From positions 1,555,001 to 1,619,000 of the forward strand of contig NZ_CP065589.1 in NCBI RefSeq assembly GCF_021278965.1: a stretch of 64,000 bases of DNA, given 5' to 3'. This document shows positions 45,559 to 54,199 of the stretch, one piece after another. The notes beneath the pieces were generated by a model that was given only the letters and a program-made list of their open reading frames with translations, made no database searches and was not told the origin of the DNA. Origin of the DNA: Chryseobacterium capnotolerans (GTDB taxonomy: Bacteria; Bacteroidota; Bacteroidia; Flavobacteriales; Weeksellaceae). Position numbers and translations under genes: made by a program. Numbering within the stretch: position 1 is the first letter of the stretch; every line of letters begins with the position of its first letter.

Positions 45559-45613
45559 ATTCTGCAGGAATCTCGGTAATGTTCTAAGATCCAAAACCAG
45601 ATTCCTGCAGAAT
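45559..45613. repeat. perfect 15-bp inverted repeat within a family E segment
   Basis: ATTCTGCAGGAATCT (45559-45573) and AGATTCCTGCAGAAT (45599-45613) pair without mismatch around a 25-base loop. The left arm continues a TTTGTCATTCTG family E start. It lies just beyond the stop of the methyltransferase gene and may also act in termination. Confidence 0.75.
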
Positions 45614-45633
45614 AGTAAATAGTGCCGTTATTT

Positions 45634-46260
45634 TTATTGCTTCTGTCCCACAAAACGGATGACAGAACCCGTTCCGTTGTGAAATAAACCTTCCTGAAGC
45701 TCAATTTCAGTTTCCTGAAGTTCTAGGATAGAATAGTTAGGGAAATCTGCTTTAATTTCTTCTATAGAAAACAGATCCTTTACATCTCTTGGTCCACCTA
45801 CTTTTTCATTTTTGGTGACATAATCAAGATGCTTTTTACTGAAGGCTTCAAAAATAATAATGCCGCCTTTACGAAGATATTGATCCAGCATTTGATGAAC
45901 AGATGATTTAATATCTCCAGGGAAATGAGCATAGATAAGAGCGATTGCATCAAATTGCTGTTCATGATAATCTAATGCTTGAAGTTCACCCACCTGATAA
46001 TCTATAGTCACGTCATTCTGCTCTGCAAGTTGTAAAGCTTTGGATCTGCCTTGCTCGCTGATATCAAAAGAGGACGCTTTCCAACCCTGTAATGCTGCAT
46101 ACACAGAATTCCTGCCTTCACCATCTGCAGGAAACAAAATGGTGCCGGGATTTAATTTTTTGAGCTGTTCTTCCAGATAATTATTAGGTGCTGTTCCATA
46201 TACAAACTCCTCGTGGGTATATCTTTCATTCCATTTATCAAGCCATGCAGTGTCTTTCAT
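45634..46260 (-). CDS. class I SAM-dependent methyltransferase
   Basis: The start at 46260 is preferred over 46335 because a TACATTTG promoter lies at 46282-46289 and [14 protein letters not shown] is the usual beginning of the group (208 residues). Motif I is [14 protein letters not shown] (in place of GxGxG), motif II has [14 protein letters not shown], and [12 protein letters not shown] follows. This is the TehB/thiopurine-methyltransferase-like layout seen in small detoxifying methyltransferases. Substrate unknown. Confidence 0.88.
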   Translation of the reverse strand: MKDTAWLDKWNERYTHEEFVYGTAPNNYLEEQLKKLNPGTILFPADGEGRNSVYAALQGWKASSFDISEQGRSKALQLAEQNDVTIDYQVGELQALDYHEQQFDAIALIYAHFPGDIKSSVHQMLDQYLRKGGIIIFEAFSKKHLDYVTKNEKVGGPRDVKDLFSIEEIKADFPNYSILELQETEIELQEGLFHNGTGSVIRFVGQKQ

Positions 46261-46281
46261 TTTTAATAGTTTAAGTTTTAT

Positions 46282-46289
46282 CAAATGTA
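46282..46289 (-). promoter_or_regulatory. TAnnTTTG promoter of the methyltransferase gene
   Basis: TACATTTG on the minus strand, 21 bases upstream of the ATG at 46260. Confidence 0.55.
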
Positions 46290-46405
46290 GGATGTTTTCA
46301 GCGGTATTACCCAACGGAAAAGACTCTGACAGCAATAGATTTTTTGAATGATCATATCTGTTTAAGAAATATCTGAATACTATTCCATAAAACTAAAATT
46401 TGGAG

Positions 46406-46413
46406 TAATTTTG
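46406..46413 (+). promoter_or_regulatory. TAnnTTTG promoter of dgt, abutting the start codon
   Basis: TAATTTTG ends four bases before the first ATG at 46418. Initiation at the second ATG (46421) would still leave almost no leader. Confidence 0.45.
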
Positions 46414-46417
46414 AAAA

Positions 46418-47776
46418 ATGATGAATTTAAACCAGATTTTCACCAATCAACGTACAGGAAACAACCCAAATACTAAGGCTTCAAGAACTGATTTTCAAAG
46501 GGATTTCGACAGAATTATTTTCTCTTCTGCATTCAGGAGACTGCAAAATAAGACCCAGGTTTTTCCTCTTCCCGGAAGTGTTTTTGTACACAACAGGCTG
46601 ACACATTCCCTGGAAGTGTCATCTGTAGGAAGAAGTTTAGGAAGTATTATTGGTGAATTCATTGCTGAGGATTATAAAAGCGAACTGACCGAAGATTCAA
46701 AAAGTTTTTATCTATATAATTTAGGAAATGTAATTGCGGCGGCATGTCTTTGTCATGATGTTGGAAATCCTGCCTTCGGACATTCAGGAGAAGATGCTAT
46801 AGCAAGCTATTTTGAAAGAAATGAAAAAGACCTGAAGTCTAAATTCAATGAAAAAGAATGGGCAGATCTGGTTAATTTTGAAGGAAATGCCAACGCCATC
46901 AGAGTATTGGCTCAGCAGCAGCAGGGAAAAGATGCTGGTGGAATCCAGCTTACATTTTCTACATTGGCCAGTATCGCAAAATACCCGTGTGAAGCAGTAG
47001 CCAAGAAAAAAGGAATTATTCACCGTAAGAAATTTGGATTTTTCCAGAATGAAAAAGATATTTTCCTTGAAATAGCAAAAGGAACTCAACTCATCTCCGA
47101 ATGTGAAGAACCGCATATTTTCAAAAGACATCCTTTTGTCTGGCTGGTAGAAGCTGCTGATGATATCTGCTACAACATTATCGATATGGAAGATGCCCAC
47201 AGATTGGGAATTGTATCCACTTCCGATTGTGAAAATCTTTTCTTCGAACTGGTAAAATCAGAAAGTAATGATATTGATAAGGTTAAAAATAAATTGACTT
47301 CCATTTCCAATGAAAATGAAAAGATCTCATATTTAAGAGCAAAAGCGATCAATGCCTTGATTAATAAGTCACTTGAAATTTATAAACAAAATTTTGAAAC
47401 CATTCTGGAAGGGAACCTGGACAAAGGACTTTTGGATGTTTACAAATCTGAAAATACTGCTTTACAGGATATAGAATCATTCTCTATCGAAAAAATTTAC
47501 AACCATAAAGCGGTTGTAGAGATTGAGAATGCCGGATACAACGTAATGTATGAATTACTGGATCATTTTATTCCTTCTATCCTGAAACCAGAGGATGAGA
47601 GAAAATCTTATGATAAGAAAGCCTTGAAATTGCTTCCAAGACAATTTGTGTATGAAAACGGAACCGATTACCAGAAAGTATTGGGAATCATAGATTTTGT
47701 TTCCGGAATGACAGATAATTACGCGACTGACCTTTATAGAAAAATTAAAGGAATCGATATCGGAATGACGGTATAA
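46418..47776 (+). CDS. dgt: deoxyguanosinetriphosphate triphosphohydrolase
   Basis: A 452-residue HD-domain dNTPase that splits dGTP (or other dNTPs) to the nucleoside and triphosphate. The N-terminal SRTDFQRDFDRIIFSSAFRR and THSLEVSSVGRS carry the first metal His63; CLCHDVGNPAFGHSGE gives His113 and Asp114 of the HD pair; VEAADDICYNIIDMEDA holds the later Asp. Full length and intact. The gene is monocistronic, followed by a large inverted repeat. Confidence 0.95.
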   Translation: MMNLNQIFTNQRTGNNPNTKASRTDFQRDFDRIIFSSAFRRLQNKTQVFPLPGSVFVHNRLTHSLEVSSVGRSLGSIIGEFIAEDYKSELTEDSKSFYLYNLGNVIAAACLCHDVGNPAFGHSGEDAIASYFERNEKDLKSKFNEKEWADLVNFEGNANAIRVLAQQQQGKDAGGIQLTFSTLASIAKYPCEAVAKKKGIIHRKKFGFFQNEKDIFLEIAKGTQLISECEEPHIFKRHPFVWLVEAADDICYNIIDMEDAHRLGIVSTSDCENLFFELVKSESNDIDKVKNKLTSISNENEKISYLRAKAINALINKSLEIYKQNFETILEGNLDKGLLDVYKSENTALQDIESFSIEKIYNHKAVVEIENAGYNVMYELLDHFIPSILKPEDERKSYDKKALKLLPRQFVYENGTDYQKVLGIIDFVSGMTDNYATDLYRKIKGIDIGMTV

Positions 47777-47789
47777 GCCTATTACATAA

Positions 47790-47860
47790 AGGCTGGAAGC
47801 AGGAAGAAAGGAAGCTGGAAGTTACTACTTCGCACTTCAATTACTTCCGGCTTCCAGCCT
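47790..47860. repeat. CTGGAAG-type inverted repeat, possible terminator of dgt
   Basis: AGGCTGGAAG (47790-47799) pairs with CTTCCAGCCT (47851-47860), and inner GGAAGCTGGAAG and CTTCCGGCTTCC segments extend the structure. Similar CTGGAAG / CTTCCAG segments occur at 48886-49042 and 6150-6180, so it belongs to a dispersed family. Confidence 0.65.
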
Positions 47861-47941
47861 CAAACTTCCTTTCCCTGTAAGTCTTCCACGGTTTAAATAT
47901 TATTTCTATCTTTATAAGAATCAATATTTAAAAACTAAACT

Positions 47942-48880
47942 ATGGGTATTTTTCTGGCTCCCGTTATTATTTTCGGGTTAATTATTTTATTTGCATCGTT
48001 TTTTGTGGTTAAACAGGAGACGGCTGCAATCATTGAACGTTTTGGAAAATTCCAGGGAGTAAAGCATTCAGGACTTCATCTTAAGCTTCCCATCATAGAT
48101 CAGATCGCGAAAAGATTAAATCTCAGAATCCAGCAGCTGGATGTAATGATTGATACTAAGACACTGGATAATGTATTCATCAAGATGAAAATTTCTGTTC
48201 AGTATCAGGTAATCAGAAATCAGGTTGGAGATGCGTATTACCGTTTAGAAAATCCGGAAAATCAAATCACCTCTTTTGTATTTGACGTTGTGCGTGCAGA
48301 GGTTCCTAAACTGAAGCTTGATGATGTTTTTGTAAGAAAAGACGATATTGCAGTAGCGGTAAAAAGTGAATTGCAGGAAGCAATGAACAGCTACGGATAT
48401 GACATTATCAAGGCATTGGTAACGGATATTGATCCGGATGAGCAGGTGAAACATGCTATGAACCGTATCAATGCAGCCGAAAGAGAAAAAACAGCCGCAG
48501 AATATGAATCAGAAGCTCAGAGAATCAGAATCGTGGCTGTGGCAAAAGCGGAAGCAGAATCTAAAAAACTACAAGGGCAGGGGATTGCTGATCAAAGAAG
48601 AGAGATTGCAAAAGGACTTGAAGAATCTGTAAGAATGCTGAATAATGTAGAAATAAACTCACATGAAGCTTCGGCCCTTATCGTTGTGACGCAGCATTAT
48701 GATACCCTACATTCCGTAGGAGCAAGTAACAGAAGTAACCTTGTACTTCTTCCCAATTCACCAACGGCTGCCAGCAGTATGCTGAATGACCTTGTGGTAG
48801 CAATGACAACTGCCAACACAGTGGGAGAGGCTAGCAAAGGAAAATACCCTGACCCACCACAAAAGGAGGCAGGATATTAA
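47942..48880 (+). CDS. SPFH domain (stomatin/prohibitin-like) membrane protein
   Basis: A 312-residue protein with one N-terminal membrane helix (about 3-22) followed by the SPFH domain (about 23-200), including KQETAAIIERFGKFQGVKHS and LRIQQLDVMIDTKTLDNVF. A long helical segment rich in Ala, Glu and Lys (about 180-235) would assemble the protein into rings, as in QmcA/HflK-type proteins. It organises membrane microdomains or controls membrane proteases. No NfeD partner gene is adjacent. Confidence 0.93.
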   Translation: MGIFLAPVIIFGLIILFASFFVVKQETAAIIERFGKFQGVKHSGLHLKLPIIDQIAKRLNLRIQQLDVMIDTKTLDNVFIKMKISVQYQVIRNQVGDAYYRLENPENQITSFVFDVVRAEVPKLKLDDVFVRKDDIAVAVKSELQEAMNSYGYDIIKALVTDIDPDEQVKHAMNRINAAEREKTAAEYESEAQRIRIVAVAKAEAESKKLQGQGIADQRREIAKGLEESVRMLNNVEINSHEASALIVVTQHYDTLHSVGASNRSNLVLLPNSPTAASSMLNDLVVAMTTANTVGEASKGKYPDPPQKEAGY

Positions 48881-49051
48881 TAAAGAAAGGGAGATGGGAG
48901 CTGGAAGAGGGAAGCTGTGATTGCCGAAAGTAGGGATGAAGGGTTATTTTAAACTACTTCCAGGGGAATGTCTATACAATACGATAAAAATATGTTCACC
49001 GGCTGATGGTAACTGCAAGCATCCAGCTTCAGACTTCCAAACCATAAAATA

Positions 49052-49083
49052 AAAAACGCTTCAGGAATTCCTGAAGCGTTTTT
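49052..49083. terminator. perfect 16-bp palindromic terminator
   Basis: Arms AAAAACGCTTCAGGAA and TTCCTGAAGCGTTTTT meet without a loop base. It lies three bases from the stop of the DUF4377 gene and serves it on the minus strand, and possibly the SPFH gene on the plus strand. Confidence 0.88.
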
Positions 49084-49086
49084 GTT

Positions 49087-49701
49087 TTATTTCTTTGTTT
49101 TAGAAACCTGTTCTACCAATGTATATTTTATTGAAGAGGCATCTGCCGGTGGATTAGCAATTTTTTCTGTTTTTACTTTTAAAACATATTCGTAACCCGG
49201 TTCGTAAGTGAATCCTTCAATGTTGCTGTAGAAATTACTCCAGTTTTCAGAAGCATTTTCTTTTACCTGTAGGCATTTCATACGGCCTGCTCCTGCGGAA
49301 CAGTCTACGGTTTGTGCTCCTACAATAAGTGTTTTTTCACCTGCTGCTGCGGCATCTTTCTTCGTTTTCGAAACCTGCTTTATCAATGTATATTTTATTG
49401 AAGAAGCGTCAGCTGGCGGGTTGGCAATTTTTTCTGTTTTTACCTTTAAAACATATTCATACCCTGGTTCATAAGTAAATCCTTCGATGTTTGTGTAAAA
49501 ATTAGTCCAGTCTTCTGAAGCTTTTTCTTTTACCTGCAGACATTTCATTGGAGCTACTCCTGTACAGTCTGCTGTTTGTGGTCCTACGATGAACGTTTTT
49601 TCATCTCCGGCAGATACTCCAGCTGTTGTTGTACATTGCGTCATTGCGAATAATGCTAATGCGGGTGCTGCCCCTTTTAGAATTGTTGCTATACTTTTCA
49701 T
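49087..49701 (-). CDS. lipoprotein with two DUF4377 domains
   Basis: A 204-residue protein with a signal ending at Cys23 (probable lipoprotein). Two nearly identical units follow (about 34-115 and 122-204), each with MKCLQVKE, NIEGFTYEPGYEYVLKVKTE and NPPADASSIKYTL, the DUF4377 signature. The domain usually occurs once, often in META/HslJ-type proteins; its function is unknown. The units differ at only about one residue in eight, so the duplication is recent. Each unit has two Cys that could form a disulfide in the periplasm. Confidence 0.9.
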   Translation of the reverse strand: MKSIATILKGAAPALALFAMTQCTTTAGVSAGDEKTFIVGPQTADCTGVAPMKCLQVKEKASEDWTNFYTNIEGFTYEPGYEYVLKVKTEKIANPPADASSIKYTLIKQVSKTKKDAAAAGEKTLIVGAQTVDCSAGAGRMKCLQVKENASENWSNFYSNIEGFTYEPGYEYVLKVKTEKIANPPADASSIKYTLVEQVSKTKK

Positions 49702-49785
49702 AAACTTGATTTTAGACCTTACTTCGCAATTACCATGCCGAAATTTTCCTGAATTAGTGGATTTCAGGGATTGTTTTTTCGTTTT

Positions 49786-49935
49786 TTAATCATTTAATTT
49801 GAGGATCCAATTAACGAAATCAGAGAAAATCATATCGTAAGCAGAGCTAGTATGAAGATGCGAAATATTGGGGTCCAGGAAATTATGGACAGAATCAAAA
49901 GCTCTGAATAGAATTCTGTTTGATGAAGAAAATTA
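49786..49935 (-). pseudogene. possible 3' remnant of a secreted hydrolase-like gene
   Basis: A minus-strand frame of about 49 codons ends at 49786 and reads, without a start, FRAFDSVHNFLDPNISHLHT and then DMIFSDFVNWILKLND. The composition looks like a genuine protein C-terminus, but a stop lies just upstream and no ATG is available. It may be a decayed gene end between the DUF4377 gene and the next operon. Chance cannot be excluded. Confidence 0.25.
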
Positions 49936-49987
49936 AAAGAATATAGGGTGTATATTTTTTTAAAAAAGAAGAGTAAGAATTAAATTG

Positions 49988-50794
49988 ATGAAAAAAATAT
50001 TCGTATTAGTTTCCGCTGTATGTATCACGACTAATGCATTGGCTCAACAAGCAGATAATGCACTTCAAGGCTATTTTGAAGAACAGGGAAACGAGACTTT
50101 TTATAAAAGTTTCAATTTTGATGGAAATGGTAAAATAGCGAACGGATTTAAAAGCAGCTATTACTTTACCAGAAATGATAGCTTAATTGTGATCCCGGAT
50201 AAAGACGTATTTATTTTTAAGATTAAAAAAGATAAATTAATCGGAATTTCAGATTGGGTTAAAAATGGAGTATGGATTCGTAAAAAAGACAGCACCGAAG
50301 TTAATAATAGAGTAAACCCGGAGGATGCCCGGAAAAGAGCCATTTTATTGTCAGAGTACTACGATAAGACGAAAAATATGTCCGGATTGGATGCGTTGTT
50401 CTCCAATGCCAACGATTATACAAAAATCAGCGATGACTTTTGTAATCAAGGGCTGGCTAAAGCTTGTCTTAATGCCTTTGGATTAAAAATGATGGAATAT
50501 ACTCCCGGTTTTTTTGGAGATCTGGAAAAAATTAAAGATAAGAAGCTGAAACCCCATCCGGAATTAATAGAGCTTTCCAAAAAGATAATAGACCTTGGAG
50601 AACCGGAAGGATATAATATTCTGGGGGCTTATTATCATCTTTTAGGTCTTCGTGAAAAAGCTTTTGAAACATGGAAAGAAGGTGAGAAGCATGGTGACCC
50701 GGCCTCTCTGATGTCAATGGGGCTTATTGAGTTGGGTGAAGAGATGAATAAGGCTCCTAAAAGTCCCAGTATTAAAAAGAAAAAGAAAAAATAA
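49988..50794 (+). CDS. secreted protein with helical repeat-like C-terminus
   Basis: A 268-residue protein with a signal peptide (cleavage after ALA, near residue 19). The N-terminal half is beta-rich; the C-terminal half (about 110-250) contains helices resembling Sel1/TPR repeats (YDKTKNMSGLDALF, GEPEGYNILGAYYHLLGLRE, GEKHGDPASLMSMGLIELGE), then a Lys-only tail. Expected in the periplasm. ATG 49988 is chosen over TTG 49985. First gene of a three-gene operon; its stop overlaps the next start by one base. Confidence 0.75.
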   Translation: MKKIFVLVSAVCITTNALAQQADNALQGYFEEQGNETFYKSFNFDGNGKIANGFKSSYYFTRNDSLIVIPDKDVFIFKIKKDKLIGISDWVKNGVWIRKKDSTEVNNRVNPEDARKRAILLSEYYDKTKNMSGLDALFSNANDYTKISDDFCNQGLAKACLNAFGLKMMEYTPGFFGDLEKIKDKKLKPHPELIELSKKIIDLGEPEGYNILGAYYHLLGLREKAFETWKEGEKHGDPASLMSMGLIELGEEMNKAPKSPSIKKKKKK

Positions 50795-51249
50795 TGGAGA
50801 AGAAACTGTTGTTTTCATCTGTCTTGATTTTTAGCACTTTGGTAAGCGCACAGAAACTTAAGAAGGAAGATGTTATAGGTTTTTGGAAGCTGAAAGAAGC
50901 TGGATTTTATGAAGGGAAAAAGAAGATAGTTAAAGACTTTGACAACTGCCGACTGATGCGCAACTATGCTATACGAGAAGATGGTTTTGCGGTGTATAAC
51001 TATATAGAAGGAAAAGTAGGAGATTGTATCCCATCAGAGCCAAGGCTTTCCTTCTGGAAAATTGTAGAGAACAGGATCCAGTTTTATGTGGATGATAAGA
51101 ATATTCTTGAAGAAGTGGTGGTTACTGTAAATAAGGACAAAACAATGACTTTTTCAAGTTATATTCCTGTTCCGGTTAAAGATAAAGATCCCGAGTTGGA
51201 AAAGCTATTAAATACCATTCACTACGATATTGTAGAATCTGTATATTAA
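50794..51249 (+). CDS. secreted lipocalin-like protein
   Basis: A 151-residue protein with a signal peptide (cleavage after VSA, about residue 19). The mature part begins KLKKEDVIGFWKLKEAGFYE, the GxW opening common to small lipocalin-like Bacteroidota proteins, with Cys at DNCRLMRN and GDCIPSE that could form a disulfide. No named family assigned with confidence. It is coupled to the preceding gene by a TAATG overlap. Confidence 0.68.
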   Translation: MEKKLLFSSVLIFSTLVSAQKLKKEDVIGFWKLKEAGFYEGKKKIVKDFDNCRLMRNYAIREDGFAVYNYIEGKVGDCIPSEPRLSFWKIVENRIQFYVDDKNILEEVVVTVNKDKTMTFSSYIPVPVKDKDPELEKLLNTIHYDIVESVY

Positions 51250-51258
51250 GATGAACCT

Positions 51259-51717
51259 ATGAATTATGTTACTGTTATTTATCTCCTGAATTTAGTGGTG
51301 TATGCCATTTATTTCTTTGGAAAGGGGAGTAGTGAAGAGGTTATTACCATTGTAGATTATTCGATTTCTGCAGCTATGTCGCTTTTTTTAATTCTTGCCG
51401 GATACATTAACGCAAAGCAAAAAATGGCTTACAGGTCTGTCCTATGGATGTTTTTTGGGAACATTGTATTTTTTGCAATGTCCGGATTGTTTGACCAGTT
51501 TGGAAATGATTTTAATCTTTTGTCAATGGGAAATGATAGTTTTATTTTTACTCTGACTTTAGTAGCTTATAATGGCTATTTATTTCCGCTGATTGTGAAA
51601 CTGGAAAGAACAGGTTTTTCCCTTGTATTGCCACTTGTATTGTCTTTTGTTCTGCCCTCTTTAGGATATTGTATTGGGAAAATAACTGCACCGAAAAATT
51701 CAACTTCATCTGAATAA
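51259..51717 (+). CDS. integral membrane protein
   Basis: A 152-residue protein with about five hydrophobic helices (near 2-19, 29-50, 59-76, 92-110 and 117-136), short loops and no catalytic motif. It starts nine bases after the preceding gene and is probably the last member of the operon, suggesting an envelope function shared with the two secreted products. No family recognised. Confidence 0.65.
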   Translation: MNYVTVIYLLNLVVYAIYFFGKGSSEEVITIVDYSISAAMSLFLILAGYINAKQKMAYRSVLWMFFGNIVFFAMSGLFDQFGNDFNLLSMGNDSFIFTLTLVAYNGYLFPLIVKLERTGFSLVLPLVLSFVLPSLGYCIGKITAPKNSTSSE

Positions 51718-51774
51718 ATTTAATCTGAGTTCAGGCGTCTTGATGTTAAAGAGATTCTACAATTTATATAGTCC

Positions 51775-51832
51775 ATTGTCATTTCAACGAAGGTGAGATT
51801 CTTCATTTCACTCCAATATATTCAGAACGACA
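51775..51832. repeat. GTCATT-type dispersed repeat (family E), copy 5
   Basis: ATTGTCATTTCAACGAAGGT then GAGATTCTTCATTTCACT and an inverted GAACGACA end. The rest of the 220-bp gap shows nothing. Confidence 0.55.
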
Positions 51833-51937
51833 GCCCACCTTTAAAAGCAAGCCGTAATGTTCATATTCCTACTATTTTAATTTCTCTTAATGGGTTAAAA
51901 AAATCATGTTGAAAGTAAAAAATAGAATGGTATGACG

Positions 51938-52273
51938 TTATGGATTTTGCACCTGATTGTCAGTACCTGCAAACTTTTGTTTACCGATTAAAAGTTCAAA
52001 GAAAAGCCTGAAATCTGAGATCAGTGACCACAACGGATATTTAAAGGTAGCTGGCTTATTTCTTTCGATAACTGCATGGCTAAACCAGGCAAATCCGTAT
52101 CCTACGATCGGAATGTACCATAGAAATCTTTCCTTTCCTGAACTGATAACATATCCTATTACAACAAATATCAGTAGTGTTCCAATAAAATGAAAGATTC
52201 GGGTTCCTGTTTTACTGTGTTCCGTAAGATAAAACTGATAAAACTCTTTGTATGTTTTGATTCTTTCAGACAT
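51938..52273 (-). CDS. DUF962/Mpo1-like membrane protein
   Basis: A 111-residue protein with the opening YKEFYQFYLTEHSKTGTRIF, the HFIGT block near residue 28 and GYGFAWFSHAVIERNKPATF. This combination is typical of the DUF962/Mpo1 family, whose yeast member is an Fe(II)-dependent dioxygenase of 2-hydroxy fatty acids using these His residues. Two membrane helices are visible. A role in hydroxy-fatty-acid or sphingolipid turnover is an extrapolation. Confidence 0.87.
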   Translation of the reverse strand: MSERIKTYKEFYQFYLTEHSKTGTRIFHFIGTLLIFVVIGYVISSGKERFLWYIPIVGYGFAWFSHAVIERNKPATFKYPLWSLISDFRLFFELLIGKQKFAGTDNQVQNP

Positions 52274-52348
52274 AGTGGCATTAGTTTATTGTTTCTGTTG
52301 GATTTACAGCAATAATTCTGCCGATTTTAATATAAGAGATAAAAAAGC

Positions 52349-52387
52349 AAAAAGGCAAAATAGCTGGATGTGCTATTTTGCCTTTTT
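52349..52387. terminator. perfect 16-bp terminator after the APC permease gene
   Basis: AAAAAGGCAAAATAGC (52349-52364) pairs with GCTATTTTGCCTTTTT (52372-52387), just beyond the permease stop on the minus strand. Confidence 0.88.
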
Positions 52388-52407
52388 AATGTTGTTATGT
52401 ATTGTTT

Positions 52408-54090
52408 TTAGCTATTCTTTAGCTCCTTTCCAAGTTTACTGTTCTTATAACCATAGAAGAAGTAAATAAACATCCCAATCAGGAACCACATTCCAAACCA
52501 GAACCAATTTTCATGGCTCATTCCGGTAAGAAGGTATAAACAAGAACTTAATCCTATTAATGGGATAAGAGAAAGATTCTTGATAAAAGTAACCCCACAT
52601 AAGATGAGATTGATGAGAATAAAGAAGAAAATAGAGGCTCTGAACTCTCCGTCCTTAGGATCGCTCCAATTCATTAGCGTTTGGAAAAACTCAGGTTGCC
52701 AATAGTAGAAAGCAATTAGTCCACCGATGAAAATAACCGGGAAAATAATTTTACCATTGATATAAGGAAGGTGAAATCTGCCTTTTATTTTTTCTTTGGC
52801 AGGAAGTGTTAAAACTCCGGCACAAACCAAAACAAATGCGAAGATGGTTCCGATACTCGTAAAGTCAAGGATGAAGGTTTTATCTGTAAATAAGATAGGA
52901 ACTCCTACCACAATCCCTGTAACGATGGTTGCAAAAGATGGAGTTTTATATTTTGGATGAATTTTAAGGAACTTCTGAGGCATCAATCCGTCACGGCTCA
53001 TCGCATACCATATTCTTGGCTGGCCCATCTGGAAAACCAATAGTACAGTGGTGATTGCCACAATAGCTACAAAAGAAACCACAAGCTCCATCCATGCTAC
53101 ATTCGCATTGGTTTTTTCAAAGATGAATGAAAGCGGGTCTCCCACACCATCAAATTTTCTGTAATCTACCATTCCTGTCAATACCAAAGTAAGAGCAATA
53201 TAGATTACTGTACACAATACCAAAGAGATGATCATTCCTTTTGGTAAGGTTTTTTGAGGATCTTTTGTTTCTTCAGAAAGAACACTTAAAGCATCAAAGC
53301 CAATATAGGCAAAGAAAACCCCTGATACGGCACTCATCACTCCTGTAAATCCATTAGGCATAAAGGATGGAATTCCTGTCACAGGACTTATGGGTGTCCA
53401 GTTCTCAGTATTGATATAAGCAAAACCAACCAGGATTACCAATAGAATTACTCCTAGCTTTAAGATAACCAAAGAATTATTAAAGTTTTTACTCTCTTTT
53501 ACCCCAACATAACAAAGCCATGTAATTAAACCATTAATGACCAATGCCGGTATATCAACAATGAACTTTAAGTTTCCAATTAATGGTGCTGATTTCCATG
53601 CATTTAATAGTTCTTTGTTTTCAGAACCGTTTAAGACAGCTTTCTTCGCTTCTGTGTAACTGCAGGTTAGGTAATCAGGAATGTGCATTCCGAGACGTCC
53701 TAAAAAGCTGGTGAAATAATCAGACCATGAAAAGGCTACATAAATATTTCCGAAAGAATATTCCATAATCAAAGCCCAGCCAATGATCCAGGCAATTAAT
53801 TCCCCAAAACTGGCATAAGCATATGTATAGGCAGAGCCTGCTGTAGGAATTCTGCTGGCAAATTCAGCATAACAGAGAGCGGTAAAACCACAGGCAAAGC
53901 CGCAAATCAAATAGAGAAGAATCACACCAGGGCCACCTCTGAAAACGGCTTCTCCCAAACTGCTGAAACTCCCAGCTCCAATAATTGCCGCAATACCAAA
54001 AAATACGATGTCCCATACACCTAAAACTCTTAAAAGTCCTGTTGAAGTATCTGTATCCGAATAGACTTTCCTTCTAAAAAGTTGACTCAT
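52408..54090 (-). CDS. APC family amino acid permease
   Basis: A 560-residue transporter with about 13 or 14 membrane helices. The first helix carries the substrate-binding GAGSFSSLGEA segment, and YAEFASRIPTAGSAYTYAYA and GVFFAYIGFDALSVLSEETK are hallmarks of the cationic/neutral amino acid permeases (YfnA/CAT-like). It imports amino acids across the inner membrane; specificity cannot be told. The loop after the third helix (about 140-165) is longer than in most relatives. Monocistronic with its own promoter and terminator. Confidence 0.92.
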   Translation of the reverse strand: MSQLFRRKVYSDTDTSTGLLRVLGVWDIVFFGIAAIIGAGSFSSLGEAVFRGGPGVILLYLICGFACGFTALCYAEFASRIPTAGSAYTYAYASFGELIAWIIGWALIMEYSFGNIYVAFSWSDYFTSFLGRLGMHIPDYLTCSYTEAKKAVLNGSENKELLNAWKSAPLIGNLKFIVDIPALVINGLITWLCYVGVKESKNFNNSLVILKLGVILLVILVGFAYINTENWTPISPVTGIPSFMPNGFTGVMSAVSGVFFAYIGFDALSVLSEETKDPQKTLPKGMIISLVLCTVIYIALTLVLTGMVDYRKFDGVGDPLSFIFEKTNANVAWMELVVSFVAIVAITTVLLVFQMGQPRIWYAMSRDGLMPQKFLKIHPKYKTPSFATIVTGIVVGVPILFTDKTFILDFTSIGTIFAFVLVCAGVLTLPAKEKIKGRFHLPYINGKIIFPVIFIGGLIAFYYWQPEFFQTLMNWSDPKDGEFRASIFFFILINLILCGVTFIKNLSLIPLIGLSSCLYLLTGMSHENWFWFGMWFLIGMFIYFFYGYKNSKLGKELKNS

Positions 54091-54118
54091 TCAATAACTA
54101 TATTTGATTTGAAAAAAA

Positions 54119-54126
54119 CAAATGTA
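54119..54126 (-). promoter_or_regulatory. TAnnTTTG promoter of the permease gene
   Basis: TACATTTG on the minus strand, 28 bases upstream of the ATG at 54090. Confidence 0.55.
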
Positions 54127-54199
54127 ATGATTTTTTATTTTGATGTTAACAGCTGTTAAGAACATTTAGATAAAAATGCTTAACGAAAATCCTTTAGTC

